Shown one piece after another: positions 1-11,460 of a stretch of 64,000 nt of DNA. This stretch comes from Leptobrachium leishanense (Eukaryota > Chordata > Amphibia > Anura > Megophryidae). The notes beneath the pieces were generated by a model, which had not been told where the DNA came from, ran no database searches, and saw only the letters and a list, made by a program, of their open reading frames with translations. The stretch spans positions 385,082,049-385,146,048 of the forward strand of contig CM019064.1 of assembly GCA_009667805.1 (NCBI GenBank), read 5' to 3'. The position numbers and the translations under genes were made by a program. Each line of letters opens with the position of its first letter. The first letter of the stretch is position 1.

Positions 1-186
1 GTGATCGACAGCTCGTTGGCTTTTTCCATCATGTTCTTTGTGGCAGTTCCGGCGGATTTGCGTCAGGTTTTCCCTGCACTCCAGGGACTCTGCGGTTAAT
101 GCTGAACTCACCGCAGGGTGGGGAACTTTGATTCCTCGAAGTGCAGGGAACGAGAGCACCGAAATGTCTGCTCTCTGAATAACCCC
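1..186. mobile_element. Right-end remnant of CAGGG-type MITE
   Basis: The first 186 bases match, with divergence, the right end of the element at 968-1848. Shared blocks are a TTTTCCCTGCA stretch, a GCTGAA..ACCGCAGGG block, and a terminal CTCTGAATAACCC. The left part lies outside the window and the last bases are mutated, so no target-site duplication can be read. Confidence 0.6.
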
Positions 187-820
187 CAAAGTGAAACAAT
201 TTGAATGTCCCAGTTGAAAGAGAACGTGATGCAAGTGAGAAATCCGTGGAAGAAGCCAGAATGAAGCAGACATTTACTGATAAACATGACATTGTATTTT
301 GCAAATTCAATAAAATATGACTTAGTTATACAAAATATAGAATATTCACAGATTAGCAGAAATGCAGAATTGTCAGAGACATTGATGACGTAAATTAACG
401 ATTGTACAAATATATGTAAGAAATTAAAGGTGTTACCTCTTTAGAGTCTGTGAAATGACAGCTACAAAGAAAGAAACTGAACAGTGCCGGAGCAAAGTGC
501 AATTTACCATATCAACATAATTGCTGAACAGAGTCCAGAAGAATACATTATCTGCATGTATAATATATGTGAAACTTGTCTACTATTATCAGCAGATCCA
601 TTATGTTTTCCTGGGCACACCTGTCTGGAAAAATATGTAGGAAGTGCTGAACAATTTAACTACAAGCGCATCTTAGCCACCCTGCCCATATTAAATTTAG
701 TTACATGGTCATGATGTTTGAGGCTATCCCTCTGGGCTATGACAAATTTCCAAAAGTGATGGGCTTTCGCTAGAGAACTTTCAAGCTGGCAGCAGCAGCC
801 TTGGCCCTGCAGATGTTTTG
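187..820. other. No recognised feature
   Basis: AT-rich sequence with only short chance ORFs. No splice-bounded exon, transposon terminus or RNA gene was recognised here. Confidence 0.5.
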
Positions 821-887
821 GAACTACATTTCCCATGATGCTCAAACACTCATTATATAGACTGAGCCTTATGGGAAATGTAGTTCC
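821..887. repeat. Short inverted repeat, MITE-like core
   Basis: A 16-17 bp arm reading GGAACTACATTTCCCAT (about 820-836) is repeated in inverted orientation at 871-887, with a 34-base loop. The motif is typical of small hAT-like or Kolobok-like MITEs, but no external TIR or TSD could be fixed, so the superfamily is open. Confidence 0.45.
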
Positions 888-967
888 AAATGTAGTTGGG
901 ATGGCCAAGCTTCTGACACTTTGACTGCTTTAGAGATTCAGATGTTCTACGTACTGTGGAACATTTA

Positions 968-1848
968 CAGGGTTATTCGAAGAGCTCCAAATTGCTGGCG
1001 AAAGATAACCGAACGCTGAAATTCAGTGTACGGTTACCTTTCCTGGCCATTCAGCTATCCAGAGAGCAGGCAGTTCGCCAAATGTTGGCGAATTGCCTGC
1101 ACATACGGTGCCTGTTCGTGGGCAGTGAAATCCCCATAGAGAAGCAATGCTTCGTCTATTCAGAGAACACCGAACAGCTGAGAAAGGTTGCCGAATTGCC
1201 CTGCCGTTCGGTGGTTTGATTCAACAGATTTATTCAGGCGAATCCCATAGGCTTCAATGTTAAAAATATTCCCGTTTTAATACAATATCTAATAACCGTT
1301 GATTATAATATTCTGCAGTAAAAAGTTTCTTTATTTTTAGGATCTTTTAGGGATTTTAGGGGATTTTTTGCGAAAATGTTTTTTTTTTTTAAATCGTCTT
1401 TTCTTTTTTCTGTAACAGCCCTTTTTATTATCATTCATTGGATCTTATATGTAAATTTCAGACATTTTCGTTCTGTAGTTTCTTTGCAAACAGCGTTTCA
1501 CTTTTCAAACATTCAAGCGTACTGTTTTTATTTTTTCACTCCATTCGTCTGCGGTGTCGGGTTTTTCCGGTGGCTGCTCTGCGCTCTGGTTCCTGCTCGG
1601 GTTTCTCCAGCGTGTTCGGCGCGGTTAATCCAGATGTTTTTGCCGGTTTCGGTGTGCATTCGCATGGGTTTTGTGGTGAATGTTTGGCAGGTTTGCAGCA
1701 GCTTTTCCCTGCACTACGACGGCCCTGTGGTGCTTGCTGAATACACCGCAGGCGCAGGGTCGCCGAAATGGGATCGTCAAATAGCACCGAATTGAAGAGA
1801 ACGAAAAGTCAAACGTGCAGTGACTTTGATTCTCTTTGAATAACCCTG
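968..1848. mobile_element. CAGGG-type MITE, complete, 881 bp
   Basis: The element starts CAGGGTTATTCGAAGAG and ends in the inverted counterpart CTCTTTGAATAACCCTG. It is flanked by a 3-bp duplication TTA (965-967 and 1849-1851). Related copies lie at 32497-33396 and 55300-55938. The interior has no transposase; the 139-aa ORF inside it is low-complexity and not conserved in frame. The 3-bp W-rich TSD suggests PIF/Harbinger-type mobilisation, but this is inferred. Confidence 0.8.
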
Positions 1849-1851
1849 TTA

Positions 1852-2751
1852 CTGTTATATTAAAAACCGATGAAGCTGTATGTTTTTTCGAAATGCGTCT
1901 TTGTTTATAAATTGTTCTATGAGTTTTAATAAAATTTTCTGTTATTTTATATCTCCTGCTGAATTCTCAAGAAAGGCTATTATTTAGAGGTTGTGCCATA
2001 TTGTTCCAAACCTCAACGTGCTTACCGGTAGACCTATTTCTGTGGTTCTATAAGTACAAGCTGTCAACTTTGGACTTTTTTCCTTTTGTTTGCCGATTCT
2101 GCGTAAACGATGATAATCAAAACTGAAGGTTCCCTGGGACATGCTGATGGGTGACGCTTTTTTTTTTATTTTATTGACAGATCCAGGTAACAGTACAGTA
2201 CATATATCAGAGAAGAAGAGGCAGGCAATAATACTCTCAGCCCCACATGGCCCAACAAACCCTCCAGACAATGACTTAACGAACAAACGGCGAATCGGCG
2301 TCAAATCACAACGCTATGTAGGGTTGCAGTCAGAAAATTCTACAAGCGCCTGAGGGCGAGGGAGAGGGGAAGTAAGGGCAGAGTCGAGAGTGGTGACCCT
2401 TATTAATATCTTCATCATTTATTCAGCACCAGCAGTTTCTGCAGCTCTTTGCAATAACCATAAGGAACAAGACACAAATAAACATGGGAATTTAGACAAG
2501 AGGTGTAGAGGGCCCTGCTCAAAAGGAGTTTAAAATCTAGAGATTTGCCATAACATATTAATAAATCACCATTAACAATTGGTTATTCATTATATTTTAA
2601 GAACCCACTTGGGCTTACCTATAGGCCTAGATGCATGAGATTGAGCTGGCAATCATAGGGCTCTATTCCATAGTTGGTGCTAATGTTGCACCTCAATATG
2701 TAATCGTTAGGAGAAGCAAGTTTAACCTCTGCCATTGATATTCCATAGACA
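1852..2751. other. No gene; possible retroposon tail near 2480-2530
   Basis: No coding region is supported. Around 2480-2530 a stretch reads, on the minus strand, like the GAGCAGGGCCCTC tail common in L2-mobilised SINEs. The rest is unassigned. Confidence 0.35.
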
Positions 2752-3007
2752 AACACTACACTGGGGTGAAATCAGTTAGATGAGATGCGCTTCGAGTGAC
2801 TTGTATATCCACATTGTATACGGAATATACTATGATATGTGCATTGTTTATGTTTATCATATGCGGGAAAACTAAAAGGAAGAACTTGAGAGAATAGGAT
2901 ACGGTAGTGTACCATTCCTTTTCTCCTATGCAATATTGGGAACATTGGGCGCGCCACACTTGACGTTTTATTGTATAGATAACACTACACTGGGGTGAAA
3001 TCAGTTA
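2752..3007. repeat. 27-bp direct repeat flanking about 200 bp
   Basis: A 27-base string beginning AACACTACACTGGGG and ending ATCAGTTA occurs identically at 2752-2778 and 2981-3007. It could be an unusually long target-site duplication around a 202-bp insert, or a local tandem duplication. No poly-A or TIR was seen at the insert edges. Confidence 0.6.
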
Positions 3008-3160
3008 ATGCTTTGCATCTTGTGAAAGCTTACTGTACTTTGTGTCTCCTATACTTAACATGGGAAGCGCAATCTAATTTTAGCGTCTATACAAGTCAGA
3101 TATTACAAAGTGCTGGCTCAAATTACCGTTGGGACGCAAAGTGCAAAATTTTAACAACTC
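3008..3160. mobile_element. Fragment of Harbinger-type repeat
   Basis: The block containing TTACTGTACTTTGTGTCTCC and ACTTAACATGGGAAGCGCAA matches the internal segment of the GGGCCCTATTAC elements at 35836, 43726 and 61004. Termini are missing, so this is a relic. Confidence 0.5.
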
Positions 3161-3239
3161 CTAAAAGCTGGAGTTCTGCAAATGCAAATTTGCATCCCAG
3201 GTCAGAGCTCCTCTCCAGCGTCATTGGGCAAGACAATTA

Positions 3240-3655
3240 ACGGTACATACTCTACCACACAATATTGGCTGTGGAGTCCAGTGGTAACATCTCTGCCTTT
3301 CCACCGTGGAGAAGCCCGTTCAGCGCATCCCTCCAATACAACTGTGGAGGCACAACTCTCCACTTTACGAGAAGCAGGTTCACACTAATCATCAGGTCGC
3401 TGATCTACAATCGTGGAAATCCGACTCGACCCCACTTAGAAGACGCCACCAGCGAGTGTCCTTGGGCAAGACACCTAACGATATGGATGCGCCTACCTCA
3501 CAAAACGCTTGTACGTCTCATAGATTGTAAATTCCCTTGGGAACAGGGCCCCCCTGAATCAGGTCATCATCCATGTGTGGTATTCTAATGTATCAACTCC
3601 TTGTGAAAACTGAACTTGTAAAGCTCAGCGGAATTTGTGGCGCTATCTAAATAAA
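3240..3655 (+). repeat. SINE-like retroposon
   Basis: It contains GTGTCCTTGGGCAAGACACC, then AGATTGTAAATTCCCTTGGG with an AACAGGGCCCCCCT stretch, and ends TGTGGCGCTATCTAAATAAA. This arrangement resembles vertebrate SINEs with L2-type tails. The CTTGGGCAAGACACC block recurs inverted near 27750. No A/B boxes were confidently identified. Confidence 0.5.
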
Positions 3656-3660
3656 GGATA

Positions 3661-4321
3661 ATTTAGCATGCTCAAAATCCCCCTAAAAATTCCATACTCT
3701 CCCCATATCCTATAGCAAAAAGGAGGTTCCAATCCATTGCTGCTTCTTGCCAGGAGCAGGGTGATACTGGGAACAAATAGTTTCTAGTCTCCCTCAGCTG
3801 CGCGATCTCGTGGCCAGGAAGCGCAAGGCTCCCTGGAGTATGGGGCTGATACTCAGGTATCAGGGAGGTTAGTGTTTAGTTCCAGGGCGTTTATCTTCTC
3901 TGGAATAGGATGTTAACATGGGAGTCGGTAAGGGAAAATCTGCAAGCGCGCATTATCCTGGTTACCGTCTCCATCTTAGCGTCTAGAATGGACAAGGCCC
4001 ATAGTTTCTTGTTATACACAGTACAAATGCATTTATACAGATTGTGCTACGTGTCATTTTTTCTGTTTCCTTTAAGAGTAAGATCTATGCAGGAAAGTCA
4101 AAACACAGCGTGGCTAACACAACGGGACTCACCAAATGCCAGGTCAGCGCCAAGGTACTCCACCATCTGGGATCCGTAGTCCACCAATAGCATATACCAA
4201 AAATCTGAAGGCCAGGAGCTTGACCATATAAAAATATTTATTGTGGAGCGGCCACAGCGGTACTGGATTCAAGCGACGTTACAGTGCCTAATCCATCCAC
4301 TCCCACAGACTTCTTGTACAC
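3661..4321. other. No recognised feature
   Basis: Mixed-composition sequence with only short random ORFs; nothing could be assigned. Confidence 0.5.
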
Positions 4322-4502
4322 CAGTGTTTCCCAAACCTGTCCTTGGGACCCTCAACCAGGTAAGATTTTGCAGATCACCTTGGGGAAATGCAAACTGAAT
4401 CCTGCAATCACATCAGCTGTGCGGTGCTTCAGATATCAGGGGAAAATGACGTGTCAGCGGGTCCTGACTCTTGACTCCTGAGAACAGGTTTGGGAAACAC
4501 TG
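4322..4502. mobile_element. hAT-type MITE, 181 bp
   Basis: The termini CAGTGTTTCCCAAACC and GGTTTGGGAAACACTG form a 16-bp inverted repeat. Flanking 8-mers TTGTACAC and CTGTATAC agree at 6 of 8 positions, consistent with an aged hAT 8-bp duplication. There is no coding capacity. Confidence 0.75.
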
Positions 4503-4796
4503 CTGTATACCTATGTGCAAGCAATCAATTAACAAACAAGTAAAGAAAATCCTGAAAAACCTCATTCAGCAGATGGAATAGCTCATATTAACCCCTTACT
4601 TATGAGACTTCGGTCAATCTGTATACAGCAATACTCTTACGCTGTTAAATATAGAGGGACTCTAATGTAAAAAATACATTATTATAAACTAGACAAAATA
4701 AATTAAACATCTCTAAACTAAACAGTCAGAAATACGTTCATTATTTGGATCTACATTTGACAGTGGAATTAAGAGCGATTTGTACACTAATTTTTT

Positions 4797-4897
4797 TTTA
4801 TTATTATCCTTTATTTATAAAGCGCCGTTATTTGAAAACGAGAGAAATCTCAATGTATCCTTCCTGGTAAAATCCTTTATAAATAAATAAATAAATA
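4797..4897 (-). repeat. Dispersed SINE-like tail, minus strand
   Basis: On the minus strand this contains TTTTACCAGGAAGGATACAT followed by GAGATTTCTC and ends GCGCTTTATAAATAAAGG with ATAATAATAA. The first part recurs on the plus strand at about 27674-27720. An (AAAT)n tract borders it. It appears to sit within or beside the penelope-like element. Confidence 0.5.
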
Positions 4898-4997
4898 TTC
4901 CGTAGCACAGATCGTAATAGTCTCTTAGAATGAAAAATTCTCTCCCTAGAAGCCAGTTTATTAGGGTTGTACGTAATATTTCAGATGTAGACATACT
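4898..4997 (+). pseudogene. Penelope-like element, piece 1 (after the RT)
   Basis: The plus frame encodes a segment with LPRSQFIRVVRN followed by a DVDI run, the conserved region found just downstream of the reverse transcriptase in Penelope-like retroelements. It is cut by the hAT at 4998 and resumes in frame at 9427. No RT-domain motifs were recognised upstream, so the element is 5'-truncated or degraded. Confidence 0.65.
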
Positions 4998-5098
4998 CAG
5001 GCCCGGACTGGGACATAAAAAATAGGCCCGGGCATTTTGGACTGAGCAGCCCACTTTTTTATACTACACACCGCATATAACTGAGTTTTATTTCTGTG

Positions 5099-5505
5099 GA
5101 GCTCTGTGATACGCTCATACACACTGCACATTACTGTGGGAGCTCTGTGATATGCCCATACACACTGTACATTACTGTGGGAGCTCTGTGATATGCTCAT
5201 ACACACCGCACATTACTGTGGGAGCTCTGTGATATGCTCATACACACCACACATTACTGAGGGAGCTCTGTGATACACTCATACACACTGCACATTACTG
5301 TGGGAGCTCTGTGATATGCTCATACACACCGCACATTACTGAGGGAGCTCTGTGATACGCTCATACACACTGCACATTAGGGTGGGAGCTCTGTGATGGC
5401 GCACATACACACCGCACATTACTGAGTGAGTTATGTGATACGCTCATACACACCGCACATTACTGCGTGAGCTATGTGATACGCTCATACACACCGCACA
5501 GAACT
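5099..5505. repeat. 42-bp tandem satellite, about 10 units
   Basis: Units begin GAGCTCTGTGATAYGCTCAT and continue ACACACYGCACATTACTGTGGG, with point variation. One or two diverged units recur at about 63905-63980 inside a different hAT-type end. Confidence 0.85.
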
Positions 5506-5666
5506 ATTACCATTACAGCCTTACCATAAAAAGGACTGACAAATACAAAGAGAAGGAGCCTGGAGACACAGGCAGCAGCACTAGCATATATCAGCCAGAT
5601 CCCCATAGCAACTGTCAGCTTCAAGGACCAGTCACATGTGTGCACATTGTATACACCTCAATATAC

Positions 5667-5895
5667 ATATATACACTAATCCAAAAATGGGATGCACTGG
5701 AGGGCTTCCATAAAATTGTGCTTTATTAAACCAACATTAGAAAAAAAACTGCCGTTTCGGCTCCAGCATGAGCCTTTATAAAAGGCTTTGATAAAAGCTC
5801 ATGCTGGAGCCGAAACGTTTGTTTTTTTAAATGTTGGTTAAATAAAGCACAATTTTATGGAAGCCCTCCAGGTGCATCCCATTTTTGGATTAGTG
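5667..5895. repeat. Fold-back palindrome, about 230 bp
   Basis: The left arm from ATATACACTAATCC through GGGATGCA, CTTCCATAAAATTGTGC and GGCTCCAGCATGAGCC is mirrored on the right through GGAGCCGAAACGTTTG, AAAGCACAATTTTATGGAAG and GGATTAGTGTATAT. The loop is about a dozen bases around 5785. Both arms carry the GAGCC-GAAACG motif discussed in the findings. Confidence 0.8.
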
Positions 5896-6068
5896 TATAT
5901 GCTTACACTGGATTACAGCACCGTGGCACAAGACTCAAAGGATACTCATGGGAAGCGTGAATGCTGAAATTATTGGATTGTGTGTGTGGTTTACACACTG
6001 TAATATATATTAGTAATATATATATATATATTACTGTGCTTAATAAATCCAAGGTATTTATATATATA

Positions 6069-7033
6069 TGTAGCGCTCACCCCCGAAGGAGCCGCTGTAT
6101 ACCCCGGAACTTCGGTCTCACCAATTTAATAGGCCGCAATGGAAAATCCCCAGCACACCTTGATAGATTTTTAAAGTGATCTTTTACTGAGTGCAAGCAA
6201 TATAGATAATCACACATGTAAATGGAACTTTCAACTCTGCACAGTGCGATATCAGAAAGGCAGGAAACACAAGCAGAATATTGATTAATGGCGATTAAAG
6301 ATTATTCTAATCCCCCGAACTTGCTGCACCGTAAACAAATATTTCTATAATTTAGTTCAGATGTACCCAGGTACCTAAACCACTGGCCAGTGGGAGTTTC
6401 TTCGGCTAGCCAATGTTGGGGCCCAAATGTAAATGGAAAACAAACCGGGGAGCACAGTCAAGAATAATCATAGGTCTGAGGCCTCTCGCCCATACACCAA
6501 AGAAGGGAGCTTGTCTGTAGCCGATGGTGCGTCGATAAAGGTCCCTTTCGAAGAGACACTGTCCGCCACCAGAACGGAGCCCAATATCACCAGGGGTTTG
6601 AGTCCCCAAATCCTGCTTCCGTCCGTCTGCGTCGATCAACACCAGCGATCCCCACTCCACCGGCAGTCACCTCGCTTGCGGCCTTGTCAGCTCACCATCC
6701 AGACCAGAACAAACCCAGCGATTCTCCCGGCGTGACAGCTGACCTTCCCGGACGCAACCAATTCAGCACAGTCTCCCCGCACTCCAGCATGCATGAGCAG
6801 GAGACCACCAACACCGCTGCCTTCTCTCTCCCTTCACACTGAATTCTCCTCACGCTGCTTCCTGGCGCCAGACCTACACTTCCCCTTCCTCCTGTAGCAT
6901 TCTGTGAGATGTAGTTTATTGGTCCATGCATCTTCCTTAAGCTGCACACACACATGTCCCACAAACTGTGCTCTTTGGCTCCCTCTGTGGTTGTAACAGC
7001 TGCAGTCTTTAAAAGGAGCAGGAATAACAACAG
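6069..7033 (-). mobile_element. LTR-like dispersed repeat, minus orientation
   Basis: It starts TGTAGCGCTCACCCCCGAAG and GGAGCCGCTG on the plus strand. The reverse complement of the end of 61574-62523 starts almost the same way, and both continue with similar CTCACC, CCAGCAC and TAGATTTTTA blocks. TG...CA boundaries suggest a solo LTR of about 960 bp. The right edge and TSD could not be fixed, and (TA)n tracts flank it. Confidence 0.4.
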
Positions 7034-7113
7034 GGATAGATATATATATATTTCATTTGATCAATTATGTACCAGATTGAACACACAGTATTTTTCTTTT
7101 TCCTGGACTTTTA

Positions 7114-7539
7114 GGCTGGGGTCAGACTAACACATTTTTAACGTGCGGTTAGGCGCACTTAATCACGGCCGCAGTAGCAGCAAATGACGGGCAATGACGG
7201 CCAATATACGAAGTACGGCCGCACGAAGGGCCGGCCACGCAACGCAAGTGGAAAATGAATGCATTTTTTCGAGAACGCAGAACCGCTAGTACTGACGTAC
7301 AGAGTGCGCTGCGGCAGCATAGCGGCATATGTGCATGATTAGGGATGTCAGACGCTGCTAATGTCCAGCCTACATAACGTCCAGACGCAAAAAGGGTTTT
7401 ATTGACGATCCGTAAAAAATTACGCAAGAAAATGCGCGTCGTCTGATGGTTTTCGCGCTTTCCGTGAAAAAATACGTCAATGCGTTCGGACGCACTTTTT
7501 GGCGGTCGCTGCGAATAATGCGTTCGTTTGACCCTAGCC
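7114..7539. mobile_element. Harbinger-like MITE, 426 bp, TSD TTA
   Basis: The element begins GGCTGGGGTCAGACTAAC and ends GTTTGACCCTAGCC. It is flanked on both sides by TTA (7111-7113, 7540-7542). A copy in opposite orientation lies at 41408-41834, also between TTAs. CpG-rich interior; the ORFs are shadows. Confidence 0.8.
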
Positions 7540-7542
7540 TTA

Positions 7543-7909
7543 CACCTTCAGTGTTTTGCATATATGTACACACCAGTGCCACTATCTGGCTGGCTGAGTA
7601 TTGTGGGGGATCAGTAGTTAGAAAACATGTACTGAAGGAAAAATGGCCTGGTGAAAAATAGTTTGTTTTAAAGGATTCCGTGTCCTTACGTGCCCCTCAA
7701 ATATTATAACCAGATAACTGATACAACTTAATTAAGTTCACAAAGGGTTAATCTGAGCTGAGTGCAAGAAGCTTGAGCCGAGTGCAGAGAGCTGATGTGT
7801 CGGGAGCAAAAGACGTTTGTCCTGTTGTCCAGGATTAGGGTGAAACCAATAAAAGCTAAACTCCCCCAGGCCATGAGCCAATACCACCATTCCTAGATCA
7901 AAGAGAACT
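7543..7909. other. No recognised feature (inside the 4.4 kb hAT)
   Basis: Sequence between two nested MITEs; nothing recognised. Confidence 0.45.
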
Positions 7910-7917
7910 GCCGCTAA

Positions 7918-8724
7918 CAGTGGCGTAGCGTGGGTTGTCAGCGCCCGGGGCCAGCCAAGAATTGTGCGCCCCCCCCCAACCTGTGGACACGTTATCGATA
8001 TTGCCCCAGCTCTCACATGAATATTGCCCCAGCTCTCACATGAATATTGCCCCAGCTCACACATGGATTTGCCCCAGCTCACACATGGATTTGCCCCAGC
8101 TCACACATGGATATTGCCCCAGCTCACACATGGATATTGCCCCAGCTCACACATGGATTTGCCCCAGCTCACACATGGATTTGCCCCAGTTCATGGATTT
8201 GCCCCAGCTCATGGATTTGCCCCAGCACATGGATTTGCCCCAGCTCATGGATTTGCCCCAGCACATGGATTTGCCCCAGCTCCGGATCCAGCAGCGGTTG
8301 AGGGGACCCAGATGCCGGGCAGCGGGAGTGCCTGCCGGCTGCCCGGTCCTGAACAGCGTGCGAGTCCGTCCTGTTGAAGGGGAGGCGGCTGCGTGCGTGC
8401 GCAGGTCATGCGGTCCGGCCAGTCAGGTGGTACAGAGACGCAGTACCACCTGATTAGACGGACCATGTGACCTGCGCCTGCACGCAGCCGCCTCCCCTTC
8501 AACAGGACGGACTCACTGTTCAGGACCGGGCAGCCGGCAGGCACTCCCGCTGCCCGGCATCTGAGTCCCCTCAACCTGCGGGCCCTTGGGCGGCGCCCGA
8601 GGGCCCGGCGGGTCAGTCCGGGCCACAAGTTTTAGGGGCGCAAATTTCTTTTGAAATTATGCGCCCCTAAGAAAACTGCGCCCGGGGCCACGGCCCCCCC
8701 TGCCCCCCCCACGCTACGCCACTG
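7918..8724. mobile_element. hAT MITE carrying a minisatellite, 807 bp
   Basis: The termini CAGTGGCGTAGCGTGGG and CCCACGCTACGCCACTG (with small differences inside) are inverted. The flanking octamer GCCGCTAA is duplicated exactly at 7910-7917 and 8725-8732. The interior has the CAGCTCACACATGGATTTG minisatellite (7990-8285) and a large GC-rich inverted repeat (about 8310-8575), including mirrored GTGGTAC and GCAGCCGCCTCCCCTTCAAC blocks. The same module occurs in the hAT at 59804-60995. Confidence 0.85.
7990..8285. repeat. Minisatellite, about 16-24 bp units
   Basis: Tandem units of CCCCAGCTCACACATGGATT type with length variants lacking CACA. The ORFs across it (PQLTHGFAPAHTW-like) are translations of the repeat in several frames and should not be called genes. 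Confidence 0.9.
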
Positions 8725-8732
8725 GCCGCTAA

Positions 8733-9400
8733 CGAGATTTTGGTCTTTTTACCGCCAATGTGAGATCGTCATCACTGTGGATCTATAAAATGTATATGTA
8801 AAAGTGCATCGTTACTCAGTGTTGCCGTCAGCCAGAGATGCCATGGAGCCTCGGTGAATAAATCCTGAATTCCTGAAGAACCTCTGTCTGGGTATTAGTT
8901 CTCCGCCGCGGCACGATATCTGCATCCTATTTCAGTACCTCCTCAAAACTAAACACCACACAGTATAAAACCCAATAAACAAATCAATAGAAATTAAAGA
9001 GAAATAAAAACTGTATTTTCTAAAACCAGGCAAAACAGACTCACACACACACACACACACACACACACAATGCACAGAATGCCCCCTTCTGATAAACATA
9101 TTTCTTGAAGAGGGGATCTGGCAGCTCTGTCCTGGGTGTCCGTAGCAGCAGCACATGGCACACAAGGGAGGCTTGCAAATTTCTGACCCGGCTTCAGGGG
9201 GGGGCAGACATCAACATGCGGCGCGCCCTGTGACATAATCAGAGGGGGCCGGATGGACAGATGGCTCGCTCTGATTAACTTATAGGGATGTGTTCCCCAA
9301 GGCTGACTCACCAGACGGGCACAAGTAAGGAGGCCTGCACTCGAGCAGCCGACAACCCGGAGAGGCCAGCAGCCTACCGGGCAAACGCCCGGTAAGCCTG
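8733..9400. other. hAT interior, with (CA)n microsatellite
   Basis: No coding content supported. A (CA)n tract lies at about 9042-9068. The last 100 bases are GC-rich and lead into the right terminus of the 4.4 kb hAT. Confidence 0.5.
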
Positions 9401-9426
9401 TTGGTCAGTCCGGCCCTGGACATACT

Positions 9427-9548
9427 CCATAATAGGCTTGATTATATGCAGAGTAAATTTGCTTGGAGAGCGTATCCCCATAACCTACTCATGAAGGAGA
9501 GAGAAAGGGCAGTGAATTTGAACCTTCAGGAGATGATCAGCTCTACAG
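9427..9548 (+). pseudogene. Penelope-like element, piece 2
   Basis: The plus frame reads RLDYMQSKFAWRAYPHN and continues with a charged ERERAVNL segment, matching the region after LPRSQF in penelope-like proteins (consensus RF..RGYP). It joins piece 1 in frame once the hAT and one TSD copy are removed. It is cut at 9548 by the endogenous retrovirus. Confidence 0.65.
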
Positions 9549-11458
9549 TGTCGGTTTTAATCTCTGCACGTGAATACAACACGTTATATATTGGACTTAT
9601 CAGCCAAGCCTCCAATATGTCTATATTGGACTTACTGGACCTATCTCGGCAGTTGCCTCCAATATATCAGGGATTATTATTTCATAAGAAATCCATACGA
9701 GACACAAATATCAATCGTTTATATTTCTTAGAAATTCTCCTGAATTCTTTTAATTGTCTGTGTTTTGCTTTGAAAAATACAATAATCAATAATCGGATAA
9801 AAATATATATATTTATTACGTATACAAAAAAGTTTCAAATCTCATATCATAAACAAAAATTTATAAACCACAATCCATCAGCATACAAAAACTAGCTTCA
9901 CAATATATGTATCTCCGGTTAGTAACTGCATATATGATTAATATCCTTTACCTTATCAGTTAGTAACTAATACACAAATGGTTAATAAACATTTCTGCTT
10001 AATACAACATGCATTTCCCAGCAAACAATGTTTAACCAGCCAGCTCTTATAGATATATATATATATCTCTATACTACATGGATCAACAAAAGATGAGCTA
10101 ATTTAATGATAAGTAATAAAAACTTATTTAGTGAATCCTCCCCTAATCTCGAGAATTAAACTTCTAATCTTTTGCTTTTTATTTTGTAGTTATATAATTC
10201 TTTGCTTATTAATTATAATCACAGTAATTTCCAAATTCAATATATATTGGTATCAATCTTACAACATTTCTTTTAGGAATAAATCCTTATATCCACTTCT
10301 TCATATTTCTATCTGCAGAATAGAAATACTTAGAATTTTTGGAGTTAGCCAGTATCTGAGAAATCTCAGTCTACGTTGCAAGAATATCTACAAATATATA
10401 TAATTACATTAATTCCTTAATTTCATACATTACCTGTCCAATCTGGATTTTAATAAGTCTTGGAATTTTCTATGTGATGCTTTGTTTTGGAATATGTGAA
10501 GATTATCGATATCAGATAATCAATGCATGTGAGTTAGAGATTTGGTGAGAGTCAGAGATTTGGTGAGAATCTTGATTGCCTCATGTCCTGGGATCTGCCT
10601 GCATCGTGGTGTGAGTCTGAGTGTTGGAATCTTGGACCCTCAGAGTGTCATGCGTACTGGACGTCTGAATGCATTGCGGTGTGAGTCTGAATGCTGGAAT
10701 CTCTGACTGATTTGCAACCAACACTGCCACTTCAATTATAGTAAATTTGACGTCACTGGCAATATTATTAATACATCAAATCTAATATTTACTATCCTCT
10801 AGAGGGCAGTATTGCACTTCTTAATTAATTCCACCATTTCTTTTTAATATTCTTATCTCGGGTCAAAAGGTCAATCTACACAAAGACCTTCTCTTCTCCC
10901 AATGTATAGACATTATGTCTCTACCTGCCATATCTAATTTATATCCCTACTCCCTTTTGAAATTACTTACTATCAGCTAAATTCTTTTCTGGTTAACTCA
11001 ACAGAATCTATTCTTTAGTAATTTTTATTATTTACCAATTATATACTTTCTACAATATTTATTGGAGTATATATTTCCTACTGTAAATATAATAAAATAT
11101 ACCTTGATTATAAACATATATTTTGTGAATATAAATCTATATTACAGAGATATTAACTCTTATTCCTATACCCAAAAGACAAAATATCTTTTGTTTTAAA
11201 AACTTAAGACAGACCAATAAATTTAATTATGACACGTCTTAGCACTTAACTCTAACATTATCACACAAAAACATTCTAGGTTCCTTCATGTCTGGCACTT
11301 CTAAAAAAATATAAAAGACTTCACCCAGGAATGAACTCTGAAAAAAAAATCTCGTTCATTTCTAAACCTAGAGAAAATTGAAAGAAAAAAACTGTCTTTA
11401 AAAACAAAATGGCTACAGGCATCCATTTTAATTTTTCCTTTCTGTAATATACCCGACA
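9549..11458 (-). repeat. Retroviral LTR (3' LTR of the minus-strand element)
   Basis: It is 1910 bp and nearly identical to 15553-17467. The duplicated 90-aa ORFs inside both LTRs (10131-10403 and 16137-16409) are a consequence of the repeat and there is no other support for them as genes. Confidence 0.9.
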
Positions 11459-11460
11459 TA

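Larger units (their letters stand above)
4998..9418. mobile_element. Composite hAT element, 4.4 kb, non-autonomous
   Basis: The left end CAGGCCCGGACTGGGAC and right end CAGTCCGGCCCTG are inverted copies. The flanking octamer GACATACT is identical at 4990-4997 and 9419-9426, the 8-bp signature of hAT transposition. No transposase remains. The interior carries a 42-bp satellite (5099-5505), a fold-back (5667-5895), an LTR-like block (6069-7033), a TTA-flanked MITE (7114-7539) and another hAT (7918-8724). The insertion interrupts the penelope-like element. Confidence 0.8.

Noticed and set aside
1376..1795. 139-codon ORF inside the CAGGG-type MITE
   Set aside because: Phe/Cys-rich translation not preserved in the related copies at 32497 and 55300.
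7935..8453. ORFs of 84-172 codons with PQLTHGFAPAHTW-like repeats
   Set aside because: They are translations of the minisatellite in all three plus frames within a non-coding hAT; no start context or non-repeat domain.
8310..8575. GC-rich inverted repeat as a CRISPR-like or replication origin structure
   Set aside because: It is part of a transposon module also found at 60656-60900, and the genome is clearly eukaryotic.
9042..9068. (CA)n tract as a regulatory element
   Set aside because: An ordinary microsatellite within a hAT interior; no evidence of function.
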